Origin: Rhizopus sp. PT2906
Lineage: Eukaryota > Mucoromycota > Mucoromycetes > Mucorales > Rhizopodaceae
Direction: 5' to 3'
DNA length: 64,000 nt
Assembly (NCBI GenBank): GCA_025529335.1
Contig: JAMYHX010000217.1
Location: 1-64,000 of the forward strand
In this document: piece after piece, positions 31,366-42,530 of the stretch
Numbering within the stretch: the first letter of the stretch is position 1
Layout of the letters: each line of letters starts with the position of its first letter
Translations under genes and position numbers: made by a program
The notes under the pieces: model-generated
What the model was told of the DNA's origin: nothing
The model's database searches: none
What the model saw: the letters and a program-made list of their open reading frames with translations, nothing else

Positions 31366-33932
31366 TTAATCTGTTTCAAACAAATTAATTAATTCTTTGG
31401 TGTATTTTGCAATCTCGTATGCTTCCTTTGCAAGATCCCGCTTAGCATTGGCTGTAGCTACTGTACCACTTACAAAGTGATTTATTTGAAGTAAGTTTAA
31501 TCTTTGAGAGCATTGATCCAGTTCATTCAAGATGGGTCTGCAAGCTCTAGTGTAAGCATATCCTGATGGGCTCGAGCATACGGAGCTTGATTTATCGATG
31601 ATGGTGCGTATAATGTCGATTAATGAAGTGATGATGGAATAGGCTTCCCCGTTTTGTGGTAGACGGAGGGCGCTTAGTAAGTTTTGTATTGTTTGTACAA
31701 TAGTATCTGTTTCATTTTTTAAATATTTCTAGTAATAATAGATGAGTGAACTGAAAAGATCATAAGAAGCTAGCTTACTGTCAATTCTGCAGGTGTTGTA
31801 TATGTTTGTTCTGGTAAACTATAGTTATCATCCGTATCTTTTAGTTGTGATCTTATTTGGGAAAGAGAGGGTGGACTATTGCTATTAGTTTCATAGGCGC
31901 TAGTTGTGTTGTTGTTTTTATAATCATTCTGAAAGCCGTTCTGATTGTTATTATCTGTATCTTTTATTCCCACCAATCTAACTAGATCGACTACAACCGC
32001 AGACAAGTTTCCTGCTGAATGATCCAATAAACTCACTGGACTGATTCCCATTCCGTTAGCGTGATGTTTTGCTGCAATCAATAGATCTGATAAAGCTGTA
32101 GAAAACCTTGACTTTAGCTCATAGAGGGTTTGCTTGGAATCACTGGTCAATCTGCTTTCATTATTTTCAACTTGTTCTGTTATCAATTTACAAACAGAGA
32201 CAATGACTTTCATGGCTTGGATGACATTGGCAGGATAGCTGGACCTATTATTTATAATTAATTTTAATGCGTTTCATTATTATTATTATTCTACCTTGCT
32301 GTGATTAATAATTCATCAATCGAAGTTTGGAATGACAAGATATGATCGTAAGTAATGATGCCCTTCTTTGTTGGTTGTATAAAGTTGTCTTTTATCATAT
32401 TACAGTTGATGCTACTAACATTACGTATGGATTGAACTACAGAGAGATGAGTGATTCATGTTGATAAGGGGGACTCTATATTGTTACCTTTCACGCTCCT
32501 GAGTTCCAACTTGACCTTTTCGTACTTGATCTGCCATTCTTTTACTTGGTCTCTTAATGTCTTTATTTCCTTGTCAGCTTCTTCTTTTTCGAGCATCAAT
32601 TCTTCATTTGTTTTAGCCATTCTTTTTAATTCTTCTATCATCTCTCTCGTCTCACGCTTCACTTCACGAACAGCTTCTTGTTGTTTATTATAGTCTTGTT
32701 TAAGTGTTTGATATTTATCATCCAACTTTTTATATTGTTCTTCCATTTGACGAATCACTCTTTGGTTTTCTTCATCTTTCTATACAAACATAAGTACGCG
32801 TTCTTGTTATTATTATTTACTAAAGAAACCTTTTGTAATTGATTCAGTAATTCGCGATCTATACTGTCCATACTCTGATCATTCTTTTCCTAGTAAAACA
32901 TGACGTGAGTTTATAAAATGACGTTATAATTAAATATATTATATTACCTCCAGTTTGTCTTGTAATTGTTTAATATGATTCTGCATCATACTCATTTTAT
33001 ATTCATATTCTGAGCGAATCTTATTCACATCTTCATCACTGCTATTATTTCTACCAAAGAACTCTTTTTGATCTATGGGTGATCTATTCACATAAGTTCT
33101 ATCTGGACTATTCAGGATCGTTTCGTCGTCCGAGAATTTATCGACTGTCTCTACATTAAAAGTGCCCTTGACTGGAATGATATGAGTGGATTTGCTGGGT
33201 TGTTGAACCTTGTCATACAATTTTGAATCCATCATAGGCACTTGTGGAACAGGCGGCAGGTGAGAATCCTGTGATTAGAAAGTTAATAAATATACTAATA
33301 AACCTGTAACTTACATCTTCTTGGAATAGATTGGCATATCTTCTCGTCAATTCAGAAAATACGTCACTTGCTAAATCTTTAAATCTTGGTACTGCTAGGG
33401 TAGCCAACTTTTGTCGTGCCTGATTTCTTTTTGGATGAAAGTCTTCTTTCACAGGTAAAAATGGTACTAAAATTTTATATTGCATTAATTTACTATAACA
33501 ATAATACAATAGAGACTAACCGTATTTATCATTCTTTATTCTTCTAGTCACTTCATCATACACATCCATGGCTAATTCATGAAACTGATGATTACTCAAT
33601 CTTGTCAGCTTTTGACGAGCTGTTATTCTTTCAGGTTGTGGACCTTCGATCGATTCTAAAGAGGGAGATCAATGCATGTCATCTTTTTCATTCTTTTTTT
33701 TTTTACCCTGAGCTAAAATATCCTTTAGGTAGGATCGAAGTTCCATATAATAAATTCGTGCTGTATTCTCATAGTGAGCTAAACTATACGCTCTGGTAGA
33801 AGCAAACGACTGCGATCTCGAAGTATATGACATGGAACGAGATGAGCTAGTTGAGTATGTCTTTGCTGATTGAGGTCCTCTTGATAACCAGTCTTCTTGT
33901 GGTGAGCGTGGTGGAGATTTTGAATAGGCCAT
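31366..33932 (-). CDS. SPA2: Polarisome scaffold SPA2
   Basis: Hyphal tip protein that anchors formins and MAP kinase modules. Nine exons (33707-33932, 33521-33655, 33315-33466, 32948-33268, 32830-32889, 32488-32779, 32295-32436, 31779-32244, 31366-31728) give 718 residues. The N-terminus has two Spa2-homology (GIT-type SHD) repeats: ARQKLTRLSNHQFHELAMDVYDEVTRR and ARQKLATLAVPRFKDLASDVFSELTRRY. A long coiled coil follows (KDEENQRVIRQMEEQYKKLDDKYQTL ... LEKEEADKEIKTLRDQ). The C-terminal helical domain (DELLITARSSYPANVIQAMKVIVSVCKLI) resembles the conserved Spa2/GIT C-domain. One donor (GTTTCT at 32829) is non-consensus but keeps the frame. Its stop lies 315 bp from the convergent protease stop, and that gap (31052-31365) shows no gene. 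Confidence 0.9.
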
Positions 33933-34139
33933 AACTTGAAGAAAAAGAAAAAAAGGTTGTGATTTGAAAAAAAGGCGTACATTGATCACAAAAATAAAAA
34001 AGGGTTTCACCGCTTATCGTTTCACGGTTGCACAATGGAAACTTTTTTATTCCAATGAAAAAAATACAATAGGGGAGTTTTCTTTGGTCGTTTATAATTA
34101 CAACTCGTGATACGCAATAGCATGAATAATACAGATTAT

Positions 34140-34800
34140 TAGGATCTATGATCTATATGAGTCTTTTGTTTGACAAGTTCAACAGCATCACAATCAACAC
34201 AGTACTTTCGCTTGATAGAAATAGGAAGATCAGCACCGAAGAAGCACAAATTGTCTGTTCTTCTCACTCGAGACATGGCCACATAAAGCTAGACATGAGT
34301 AAGCATGTTTACCAAATGGATATCCACGCAATCAATGGCAGTGCTTTGGGCTTTGTGGATAGCTGAAGCGAAGGCAGGAACAACAGGAAACTTGGTTCTG
34401 GTGTAACTAGTGCTAGAAACTTGGCGATCGTTTCTCTGAATCTAAGATATTTGCTCTTCAGGCTCATCGTCGTCATCATTTACAAATTTCTTGAGACAAA
34501 TATTTTCTTCATCAATGTAGCCAGTTAGAGCTATGGTACCGTTCACCCAACCATAAGGGATGTGGACATGATCGGCATACCGATCTTCAAATGCAAAGTT
34601 TGAGTTAGTCTATTTTCCTTCTGTGCAGCGCTGGCTATTCCTTTCGTGCCAATATAGTTGCCATCAGCGTATATAACATAGGTTTCGCCAGGAAATTTTT
34701 CATGATCTTTCTCGTAAGCTTTACGAACTAGTTCAGGAGTTGTATAGCCTGAGACAGTGCAAGAGCAAGTCAGATTTATGCACAGTCCTCTCATCAATAA
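34140..34800 (-). pseudogene. PIF1-like helicase C-terminal remnant
   Basis: Minus-strand reading: GETYVIYADGNYIGTKGIASAAQKENRLTQ, then LHLKIGMPIM, then a frame change to DHVHIPYGWVNGTIALTGYIDEENICLKKF. After a stop come KFPVVPAFASAIHKAQS and LYVAMSRVRRTDNLCFFGA. The strings (F)A.AIHKAQ and YVAMSRV are helicase motifs V and VI of the PIF1 family, which also occur in Helitron transposons. At least two stops and one frameshift are present, and the ATPase N-terminal half is missing. Confidence 0.6.
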
Positions 34801-35017
34801 ATATTACGACAGATTCATCAAAGTTGCATATTCTAACCTTGTTAGGTATGGTGATGAAGTTTAAACCTTGCTGTCGTACCAGTTCACGTAAATGATATCG
34901 ATTTACTGAGCTAAAGATTTCTGACTCCCAAATCGTACCTTTGTTCTTATTTACAGACAATTGCTGTACAATTGATCTTCTTTTTTCGCTCAACATCTGG
35001 TTATTCAGAAGTTCCAA

Positions 35018-35250
35018 TCGCTTGGCTGGCTGGTCAACTTGAAGAAATCCATTCTTCAACCAACCCAATGCCTGGAACATCTCGGCTTTGTCTTGAATAC
35101 TCAGGATATAACAGCACAACTCTCCAGCAAGAAAATCCGAGATTTACGACGCAGTATACAACGTGTTGAAGAAACCAATCCAATCAGCACGAATGATCCA
35201 CAGCCTTACTATGAGAATTTAGAGTGCAACATTCGCAAAATAATTGATAT
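35018..35250 (+). pseudogene. DIRS-type RT fragment
   Basis: Plus frame LGWLVNLKKSILQPTQCLEHLGF continues VLNTQDITAQLSSKKIRDLRRSI. It matches the thumb region of the DIRS RT piece at 24215-24560, after which similarity fades. The antisense frame 34733-35119 is its shadow. Confidence 0.55.
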
Positions 35251-35712
35251 AAATCAAAATATTCAATGTGTCACACAGTTATATTCCCACTACGTTCACT
35301 TGTGATTATAGGTCATATGAAAGCACCATTGTTGTCCTATATATTGTTTATACTTGTTCATACCGTACTTTGATCCAATGCAGTGTTATTGGACTCCGCA
35401 GAGCTCAGTAACATAATGAAATATAGCCTTTACTTTCTTTGTTTTTGCCTCATATGGAAAGACCATTCACGTCTCAACATAAATTGCCAATGTCCATTAT
35501 GCTGTAAATAGGGCAAATCCAAAGTCAATCTTTTTTAAACCATCATAAGCAGCAAAAAAATGGACTCAGGTCATTGTACATATCTAGAACCTGAACCGAT
35601 GCTGTTGGTAAGGGCCATATGATGGGGAGAGAAGACTGTAGTTAGTATTAAAATAGCGAAATCTAAAACTAATGTAAGCAATAACATAAATACAATGACA
35701 ATAGTTATTATT

Positions 35713-36624
35713 TGATCTTCTTCTTCGCTCGGTTAAAGCCGCATCTAGATCGTCCTTTATGTCAGAGCTTACTTAAGAATCTTTTAATGCGCTTCGTCAG
35801 CAATTGGTACAAGAGCGTCAAGCATCTCCAAGCGAGACTAATACTTCATTACATTCTCCCTTGCATGCTTTTGGAGTTCGTCCCCACTACGACTGGACTC
35901 CAGATCTTTTGGTAAAGGGCCGTTTTGGCCTTGATCGAGATCTCTTTACTGCCCTAATGCTCTCCGATGCAGATCATACAAGTATCATTGGCAATTACCC
36001 GCCTATCTGTGGCCTTTCTTATGTACCACCAAATATACTTCATGAAGCTCGTAGTCGTATGAATCGTGGCAAAATACGAGAAGATAATAATTTAAAATCT
36101 TTCCAGTACTCATTGTCTGGTGCATTTCACCCTCTTGACATCATGAATAGCGAGATTATTAATCCAAATGCTTCATCTGATGATATTGAGTGCCTCACAA
36201 TGATCATCCAGCATCTTTGATCACTTTTATTAAATACGATGGCGTCGATTCCTCATACAAGAAAGAATCTTTTATTTGAAGCCTTTAATTCAGCATTCTC
36301 TGCTCCTTCCGGTGATGTTAACCAGAATTACTTGATGTTCTCTGACGATTTTCGTTCTTCTCTTTTACAGCAGGGGTCAACCTCCAAAACCCTTCGGGAC
36401 GCTACTTCCCACCGTTCGAATAAGCTTTCCAAGACACGTTCTAATGGAGGTTTCTCTTATTCTGCCAATGCAGCCCTAGAAGCTAACCAGCGGTTTTTTC
36501 GATCGGGTCCGTCGTCAGAGCACGGTGGTTTCACATTCAAGAACAACAACACCAACAACCCAAGCAACAGTAAGCGGTCCAAAAATCCTTTCCTCAACAA
36601 CCGTAACCATACAAAGGATCAGTA
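35713..36624 (+). pseudogene. DIRS-type element gag-like region
   Basis: Frames 35804-36220 (ALRQQLVQERQA ... ICGLSYVPPNILHEARSRMN, then KIREDNNLKSFQYSLSGAFHP) and 36239-36625 (DFRSSLLQQG ... basic, Asn/Ser-rich end) read like a retroelement ORF1 directly ahead of an RT region. The two are out of phase, and a stop (about 35773) interrupts the beginning. Assignment to DIRS rests on the downstream RT. Confidence 0.5.
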
Positions 36625-36639
36625 GATTCGCAGGTCGTT

Positions 36640-37395
36640 GATGGACGCCTGTCCAGGTTCACTTCCGCTTGAACTAACGTTTCCAACAGCAGTTAGCTCA
36701 ACGACGTCATTCACGAGGAGTCTCGTATCCCTTTTCTCAGGCCTTCACCAACTACCTTCATCGAAAGCACAATCAATTCTCGAAACCCAGAACAGTCGAG
36801 TCTCTTAACAACAGAGATTCAAAAACTTCTACGTCAGTCAGGTTTCTACAGCTCGATGTTTGTCATACTAAAGAAAAATGGCGGTCACCATCCAATCTTC
36901 AATATGAAGGCGCTCAATCAGTATGTCAATGCACCCTATTTCAAGATGGAAACCTTACAGGAAGTTTGCCACCTTATTCCTCCGAACAACTTCATGACTT
37001 CAATCAATCTCTCCGATGCATTTCTACACATCAAGGTTCATCCCAGTCATTGACGATATCTTCGATTCATTTGGGAAGGTCAAACGTACCAATTTCGGTC
37101 TATACCGTTCAGCCTATCAGTGGCTCCTTGGGTGTTTACCAAAATAACTCGTCCTATTTTGGAATGGGCTCGAGCTCAATGAATTCGTCTTAGTGCCTAC
37201 CTAGATCATTGGCTGAGTATAGCCGATACGAAAGACCAAGCAGTACACCACATAAATGTTCTTCTGTAGAAGCTTCAGGATCTGGGTTGGCTTGTGAATA
37301 TGAAAAAGTCTCAGCTAGTTCCTACCACCAAGCTGAAGCACCTAGGATTTCAACTAGCTTCTTATTTATTGTGACTTTTATGCACAGTTAATGAA
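36640..37395 (+). pseudogene. DIRS-type reverse transcriptase remnant
   Basis: The RT reads EIQKLLRQSGFYSSMFVILKK, then GGHHPIFNMKALNQYV, FMTSINLSDAFLHIKVHPSH and a stop; after it TYQFRSIPFSLSVAPWVFTK, and AYLDHWLSIADTKDQ. The catalytic motif is YLDH where an active enzyme has YLDD, and several stops break the frame (for example TAG within INVLL*KLQDLGW). It directly follows the gag-like region, so 35713-37395 is one decayed element. Confidence 0.65.
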
Positions 37396-37507
37396 CTCAG
37401 ATCAATCACCTCTTACAAAAATAAAGGCAAAGAATGTGGTTAAAGCCCTCTGGGCCGTGCTTTAATGTAAGAATTTTAACTGTACAGGTAGTATAATAAA
37501 GGGTTGA

Positions 37508-38661
37508 TTAATGAGCAAGTTTAAGTGAATGCATATTTTGAGGATGATCGAGACCATTTGCATATTGCAATTCACCGCTAAATAAGTAGCAAGTTAATAA
37601 AAAAGATTAAAAAAAAAAGACTCTATTCTTTACCTGGTTTCATATTCGTACATATCAAGTGCAACCTCACAACTTTCACGTACAACCGTTTCTTCATCCT
37701 TTTTAAATCCTTCTAATACTTCTAACACTTCTGGTGTAGCGATTGATCCCAAGGCTTCAGCTGCTTCATGACGAACCATATGCACTTCATCTTTATTCTG
37801 AAGACATTCGGTTAAGGCAGGAACACTAGCAGGATGTTGTAATTGACCAAATACATAAGCAACTATACTTGTGTTAGTCTTGTGTTCAGCTTGAAATCAT
37901 ATCTTTGTTACCTTCGTGTCTAAATAATGCACTCTTATCTTTTAATCCCTTAGCTAACGCAAGAACAGCCTCAGTTGTGCCAATTTCACGCAAGGCAAAC
38001 ATGGCTCTATAACGCACAAATAGCTTCAACTTGGGATTGATCAACTGTGCCTCAAGTTCTTCTACTGATCGTGTTTCTGTAGTGGGAGGAGCGGGATCTA
38101 CAGAATGGTAGGCGCTCTTATGGGCTTCTTTTTCTGCCTTATTCTTAGGATCATGATCATACTTGATTTTATCAATAGCAAGTTCACAAGTCTCGACGAC
38201 TGCTTCACTCTTGTCTGATAAGTATTTTTCAAGTACAGGAAGTGATTCTAATGAGCCAATAGCACCTAATGCTTCAGCAGCCTAACAAAAAAGTGGGGTC
38301 ATTATTTAACTCTTTACTAAACAATAAAACTCACCTCATGGCGGACCATTTCATGTTCGTTGAGATCTTCCAGGACATTTATAAGAACAGGATTGGCCTT
38401 GGGATTACCAATTTGACCAAGACAATAGGCAAGTTCATGCTTTAATAATTCAGAATCATCCTTGAGGGCTATAATGTATAAGATATTTATATGTGCCTTT
38501 TGTATATTCTTGTTACCTTTGCCAATAATTTCAATAGATCTATCGTCAGCAATATTTTTAAGTGTAAATAAGGTACGAAAACGTTCAGCAAGAGGAACGT
38601 TTCCGGAGGTATTACAAAGAGAGGCTTCAAGATAATCGTAGTTTACTGCAAGATCAGTCAT
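37508..38661 (-). CDS. LIA1: Deoxyhypusine hydroxylase
   Basis: Di-iron HEAT-repeat enzyme that completes hypusine on translation factor eIF5A. Five exons (38517-38661, 38335-38468, 37912-38281, 37634-37862, 37508-37577) give 315 residues, the usual size. The four His-Glu metal-ligand motifs are all visible, two per half: KHELAYCLGQIG, RHEAAEALGAIG, RHEVAYVFGQL and RHEAAEALGSIA. An acidic/basic linker (DKIKYDHDPKNKAEKEAHKS) joins the halves. The last small exon (GELQYANGLDHP ... LAH) is needed to complete the conserved C-terminus; without splicing a stop would come right after YEYETR. Cytosolic. Confidence 0.95.
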
Positions 38662-39069
38662 TGTAAAAGAAATATATAAGAAAGTCAATCACTTCAAGCC
38701 ACCATTTGTGTCTTTAAATGCCAACGTAACACACGATATGTTAACTCCCATTTGTAGAAAGTGACTGTTTTATTATCCAGAATTCTGCTGAAATGGCCGC
38801 CCCTTTGAGTGGTAATTTATATGAAGTAGCTCTCTATATCCATATATTGAGGCAAATAAAAGAAGTGCTGTACTATTATAGTTGGTTTAGATGCACTATA
38901 AATTAGACATAAAGAACTCAAGAAAGCTCTCTCTCTCTACATGTGTTACACTATAAAACCATGTAACACTGATCGATAAGGACACGTGACTTTTAAAACA
39001 CGGTACTCTATTTTATTTTTTCCTACGCGTATACGATAACAGCACTTTTTGATTTTTTATTCGCACCTC
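38662..39069. promoter_or_regulatory. Divergent promoter region LIA1 / DNAJC9
   Basis: About 400 bp between divergent starts, with no other gene. Confidence 0.4.
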
Positions 39070-39943
39070 ATGTCCTCCTCAAGTTTTAATTGTTATAAAA
39101 TCCTTGAATTAGATAAGGAAACAGCCACAATTAACGATATAAAGAAAGCATATCGTAGACTCGCTTTAAAGTACCATCCAGATAAACAACCTGCCGATGC
39201 TACAGAAGAAGAAAAGAAAAAAGCAAATGAGGCATTTCAGAGGATGGGTAAAGCATATGCAGTATTAAGTGATCCCAAACGAAAAGAACGATATGATCGA
39301 ACCGGAAGTATGGACGAAAGCGAGTTTGAAGGAGAAAAAGATTGGACAGCTTATTTCAAAGAATTATGGGATGGTGTTGTCAGTGCTGAAACAATAGAAG
39401 CTCAGGCACAAAAGTATAGAGGTATGTACATATACTTGCCCTGAAGATGATATAATAATCTTTTTTTATAAAGGTTCTGAAGAAGAAAAGAAGGATGTTT
39501 TGGAAGCTTATAAACGATACAAGGGCAGCATGGACGATATCCTACAAGTCATTGAATGCTCAGTTGCTGAGGATGGTATGCGTTTTGAAAAGATGATAAG
39601 AGAGGCAATAGAACAGAATCAGGTTCCTACTTTTAAAAAATTTGAAAAAACAACGACAGCCAAAGCCCATGAGAAGCGTATAAAAGATGAAAGTAAGCAA
39701 AGAGCAGACTTTGATAAACAGGCAGCAGAAGACATGGATTCTCTTGCTCGGGCTATTCAAAAAAGAAATAAGGATAGACAGAATAAGATGGAATCCATTA
39801 TAAGTTCAATAGAAGTAAAAGAAAAGGCGAAATCAGGGAAAAAGAGAGGCCATGACCAAGTAGATCCTGGTATGCCTACAGACGAAGAATTCGCAAGAAT
39901 ACAAGAGCAGATGATGAAACGATCGAAAAAGAACAAACAGTAA
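39070..39943 (+). CDS. J-domain protein, DNAJC9-like
   Basis: Two exons, 39070-39421 and 39474-39943, give 273 residues. The N-terminal J domain spans about residues 5-77 with helix II AYRRLALKYHPDKQ (HPD present) and helix IV VLSDPKRKERYDRTG. The middle block (KDWTAYFKELWDGVVSAETIEAQAQKYRGSEEEK) and EAYKRYKGSMDDILQVI match DNAJC9, a histone H3-H4 co-chaperone that recruits Hsp70. The tail is strongly basic (IQKRNKDRQNKMES ... RSKKNKQ), fitting nuclear localisation. I chose the Met of MSSSSFNCY rather than the upstream frame start because the J domain begins directly after it. Stop-to-stop distance to convergent LCL3 is about 200 bp. Confidence 0.9.
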
Positions 39944-40149
39944 ACAATAGAAATTATCATTTTACATTTAAAACCATGGTAACCATTGTCATAACAAAAG
40001 CACGATTAAATGAGAAATTGGTCTGTAAACAGCTATATATACATTATAAACATTGCAATAAAACAGTCTCTCATCATTCTATTCAAGCAGATTAAAGATA
40101 TCTACGGTAATAACGGTTAAATAATCATATCATTGTTGCTTTGCATAGC

Positions 40150-40999
40150 TTACTTTGATTTATGATCACCAGGCGAGACATAGTTCTTTAAGGACCAAAT
40201 TCCTTTTCGAAGAAGCCTAGATACACGTTTTAACTTTTAATAAACATAAAGTATTATCTATACTTACTTTGCTCTTGCTTCATATTTCTTCAACTCGTCC
40301 AATATACCTGCATATTGTGCGCCCTTTGCAACATATATACTGGCAAGTCCCGCTTTTACCATCTCAAGAGACACGTTCTTCTTTATAAAGAACGGTGGAC
40401 GCCTGACGTAAGCCATAGCAACCTATAGCAAACCATCCGTCATTTGACACTTACTCCCTTCATGAAAGGCTTACCACTCTACTGTATTGATCTCTACTTA
40501 ATAATTGCACTTGTACCTTTTTATTCAACACCATCTTGGTCAAAAATTGCTTGGCCTCAGCTGAAAAGGGTTGAGCAGGCATCCCAAAGTGTGCACTCTC
40601 GGGCGCATCAACGCCAGCAATACGAACAGCTATGGTCTGATTCTGAAGATCCTTCCTTGTCTTTGGTATATGTCTAAACCACCCCCACCCTAGTCCAGGT
40701 GTATGATACAGTCTAAAGTTATCACTGTCTCCAACGGAAACAACTTTCCCACGTATTGTCATTGTTTTTTCAAACGCTTCAGGTGGTATATGTGCTGCCG
40801 TCTTGAACCTTTTTCCAACAATAAAAGTTGAGATCACATAAACAGCTGGTATGGCTATGAGTATTCCTCCTGCTACTGGTCGCCAGATCTTTTGAACAAC
40901 TGAATCAACCCAGGCGTCAAGGTTTTCTTTGGAATAAGTCCTTTGATCAAATAAGCTTTTCCAGTTTAATTCATGTTCTTGTTCATCATTCTTTGCCAT
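40150..40999 (-). CDS. LCL3: LCL3-type membrane-anchored staphylococcal-nuclease-like protein
   Basis: Three exons (40475-40999, 40268-40422, 40150-40216) give 248 residues, close to fungal Lcl3. One N-terminal membrane span (AGGILIAIPAVYVISTFIVG) precedes a Ca2+-dependent SNase (thermonuclease) fold: MTIRGKVVSVGDSDNFRLYH, VRIAGVDAPESAHFG, KVQVQLLSRDQYSRVVAMAYV, LVKAG-like VKAGLASIYV and RKGIWS. The catalytic Arg of VRIAGVDAPE and the Arg in YSRVV are present. The yeast homologue is a mitochondrial membrane protein of unclear role. The Met at 40999 is chosen; an upstream in-frame Met is 8 codons away. Confidence 0.88.
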
Positions 41000-41152
41000 G
41001 TTCCTTAATGAATTAAACTGCACTCAAATACAGTGCTTCCAACAATTGATGTCGCAGCCAATCAAAGTCGATGTCGCCGTCCAATTAAAAATGATAATAT
41101 TGTCCAATCAAGGTCAACTTTATATTTTCAAAAATAAAGTCGTATTTTTAGG

Positions 41153-41220
41153 AGGAGAACATTATATGCACCAGAAAATGGGCCAATGCTACGAGGTGCT
41201 TTTTCTAGGCGCTACATGTA
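41153..41220 (+). repeat. Dispersed repeat, partial copy
   Basis: Contains ATGCACCAGAAAAT and the CCAATGCTAC region, shared with 17025-17060. Same strand as copy 1; the inverted partner is at 41395. Confidence 0.4.
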
Positions 41221-41394
41221 AGGCTGTCTAGTTCACTCTCATTGATACAAAATATGGATTCATCATAATTACACGATTTATCTTAGTTCTTTGCTGATCG
41301 AATGGACAACATAAAATTAAAATAAATAAACAATATATTTTTTTATTTCTTTCTTCCTGAAAGAAGCAAATCAAGATGGATCCTTTATAAGCCC

Positions 41395-41515
41395 ATGTGT
41401 AGCGTTAATCTACACATTGAAAAGCTTTGTTGGAGGACATCATAGGTAGTATCTGCAGGTAGCGTCCGTAGGGTTAGTCTAACTTCTGGTGTGCTTTCTA
41501 GTGCATGTAGTACTC
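41395..41515 (-). repeat. Dispersed repeat, inverted copy
   Basis: Reads GAAAAGCTTTGTTGGA ... GTTAGTCTAACTTCTGGTG, the reverse complement of the segment at 17040-17115. With 41153-41220 it forms an inverted pair. Confidence 0.5.
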
Positions 41516-41539
41516 CACCTTTTAAAAGCCACATCGCTT

Positions 41540-41757
41540 GTGTCCATTTTGCAATGAAGACAAACTATTTGCAAACCATTACAACAGTCATCGACATATA
41601 CTGAATAAGCATAATCACATACTTCCTGCTAGGAAACGCACTGACAGAAAACGTAGCCAGGCAACCCAAATCACGCTTGCTAACCAACAGAAATATATCA
41701 TCGTCTCCTTCAAGTCATTCTGCTTCCCTGCTATGTATATTATGCTGATGATAAACT
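41540..41757 (+). pseudogene. C2H2-like zinc-finger fragment
   Basis: The frame contains CPFCNEDKLFANHYNSHRHILNKH, matching C-x2-C ... H-x3-5-H spacing, followed by a basic stretch (PARKRTDRKR). It is probably the N-terminus of an element-borne protein; no downstream domain continues it before the LINE remnant. Confidence 0.35.
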
Positions 41758-41839
41758 GATCGCCAAGACCCATATTTCTAACAACCGTATGTATTTATAA
41801 ACTATATGTGAATCTTGGATCAATAGGTCCATGTTAATC

Positions 41840-42271
41840 TTCTCTCATGCCTCTCACTGAGCCTCTCATATATCTCTTGACCCTATCCTATGGCTACCTA
41901 TGTCCAAGTCTGAAAGAAGTCGCTGCATACGCTGGCGTCTTGGCTGGCTTCCTGGTAGTCGATACAAAACCTGCCCTCGGCATCCTGGCCAGCCCTTCAC
42001 AAAAGCCCATGCTATTCACTGTCTCCAGATGCATCGTAAACTTATGATGCCCGAAACCATTTCTGACCCATTGTCTGTCCTTTTAGATATGTTATCTACC
42101 AGGAAACCTCGCTCTCCTAACACAGTGCTCTCGTGGACCATTCGCTGGCCAACTATATGCAGAATTCTATATGAACTCGATTACCTCTTTCACGCTAAGC
42201 TTCCGTCTACTCCGCCCACTCACCTCGGGCAAAAGCTCTTAGAATGGCTCCCCTCTTCTCCTTCTCACTAG
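41840..42271 (+). mobile_element. LINE ORF2 C-terminal remnant
   Basis: The frame SRCIRWRLGWLPGSRYKTCPR, then HPGQPFTKAHAIHCLQMH (C ... H ... H ... C zinc-binding pattern), then RKPRSPNTVLSWTIRWPTIC and LYELDYLFHAKLPSTPP, runs open from about 41900 to 42271. It resembles the tail of mucoralean non-LTR retrotransposon ORF2. No RT domain is present. Confidence 0.5.
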
Positions 42272-42530
42272 TGTATCTTACACTTGATCCCATTCACTCC
42301 TTCCAAAACATTTTTACCCTTGATCCCAAAAGGATTTTTTTTAGTCACCACTACCCTTCCTTTATGAACTGCCTCGGGCGGGAAAGGTGTAATATTACGA
42401 TCGTGCGCCCAATTGAGATTTTAATCATTTATAAATAAAAATCTGTTTAAACGTATTTTCCCCATTTACAAATCCAGCCGTACACACACATACACAGAAG
42501 TCTAATCGGACTTTTTCTTTACAACTCTCC

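Noticed and set aside
34733..35119. Minus-strand 128-codon frame as a possible helicase part
   Set aside because: Its first part is antisense to the DIRS RT fragment at 35018-35250, and the rest shows no helicase motif.
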